Shown: positions 62,700 to 64,000 of the stretch, piece by piece | How positions within the stretch are numbered: position 1 is the stretch's first letter | How the letters are laid out: each line of letters starts with the position of its first letter | Notes under the pieces: generated by a model | What the model saw: only the letters and a program-made list of their open reading frames with translations | Databases searched by the model: none | What the model was told of the DNA's origin: nothing | Made by a program: the position numbers and the translations under genes | Assembly (NCBI RefSeq): GCF_004138335.1 | Contig: NZ_RYFW01000001.1 | Span: 2,687,244-2,751,243 of the forward strand | Length of the DNA stretch: 64,000 nucleotides | Reading direction: 5' to 3' | DNA from: Peristeroidobacter agariperforans | Lineage (GTDB): Bacteria; Pseudomonadota; Gammaproteobacteria; Steroidobacterales; Steroidobacteraceae

Positions 62700-64000
<1,301 letters not shown>

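Overview
The window is GC-rich, densely coded chromosomal DNA with gammaproteobacterial housekeeping gene order: rpsF-rpsR-DUF2232-rplI-dnaB-alr, radA, ypjD-ffh-rpsP-rimM-trmD-rplS, and a SUF operon with sufU and sufT. Together with several large TonB-dependent receptors and a paired acyl-CoA dehydrogenase module, this suggests a member of the Nevskiales/Steroidobacter/Xanthomonadales area. That placement is inference; no 16S rRNA gene is present. I see no prophage, integrase, insertion sequence or CRISPR array, so the window is core chromosome with a few accessory blocks.

Layout. 1-6.7 kb: a 3'-truncated trehalose gene (treZ), tRNA-Leu(CAG) with its own promoter, rnr-rlmB (RNA metabolism) and an MHYT-GGDEF-EAL cyclic-di-GMP protein. 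6.8-11.6 kb: ribosomal protein/replication operon ending in alanine racemase. 11.7-16.1 kb: a eukaryotic-like phosphosignalling operon (CHASE2-TPR-Ser/Thr kinase, PP2C phosphatase, double-FHA protein) lying between alr and radA. 16.4-23.0 kb: radA, a short CorC-like protein, ypjD, ffh and the rpsP-rimM-trmD-rplS operon. 23.2-26.2 kb: a secreted PQQ-type sugar dehydrogenase and sppA. 26.2-29.0 kb: a TonB-dependent receptor gene split by a single-base frameshift. 29.4-32.1 kb: a three-gene envelope operon (coiled-coil membrane protein, VWA lipoprotein, membrane-anchored SleB-like cell wall hydrolase). 32.2-35.4 kb: a metallo-beta-lactamase-fold protein and the threonine-degrading tdh/kbl pair. 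35.7-40.9 kb: two paralogous TonB-dependent receptors in tandem. 41-46.7 kb: a DUF885 protein, glpD, an Hsp15-like S4 protein, an XdhC-like protein and a small secreted protein. 46.9-50.3 kb: an APH-like kinase and two acyl-CoA dehydrogenases of which only the first keeps a recognisable catalytic-Glu motif. 50.5-56.8 kb: a small acidic protein, a MOSC protein, queuosine-precursor transporter yhhQ, cnoX and putA. 56.8-64 kb: the operon sufB-C-D-S-U-T-Rieske-sixA-ykgJ, with sufB cut by the right edge.

The least explained elements are: (i) heptanucleotide GGTTGGC/GCCAACC tandem repeats, placed as a 5+5 inverted pair between ypjD and ffh and again between sufB and sufC, in both cases where a Shine-Dalgarno sequence is expected; (ii) the envelope operon at 29.4-32.1 kb; (iii) a repeated palindrome with an identical AAAAG/GCGCGA/CTTTT core at two gene ends; (iv) similarly placed hairpins just ahead of the ribosome binding sites of the two tandem receptors.
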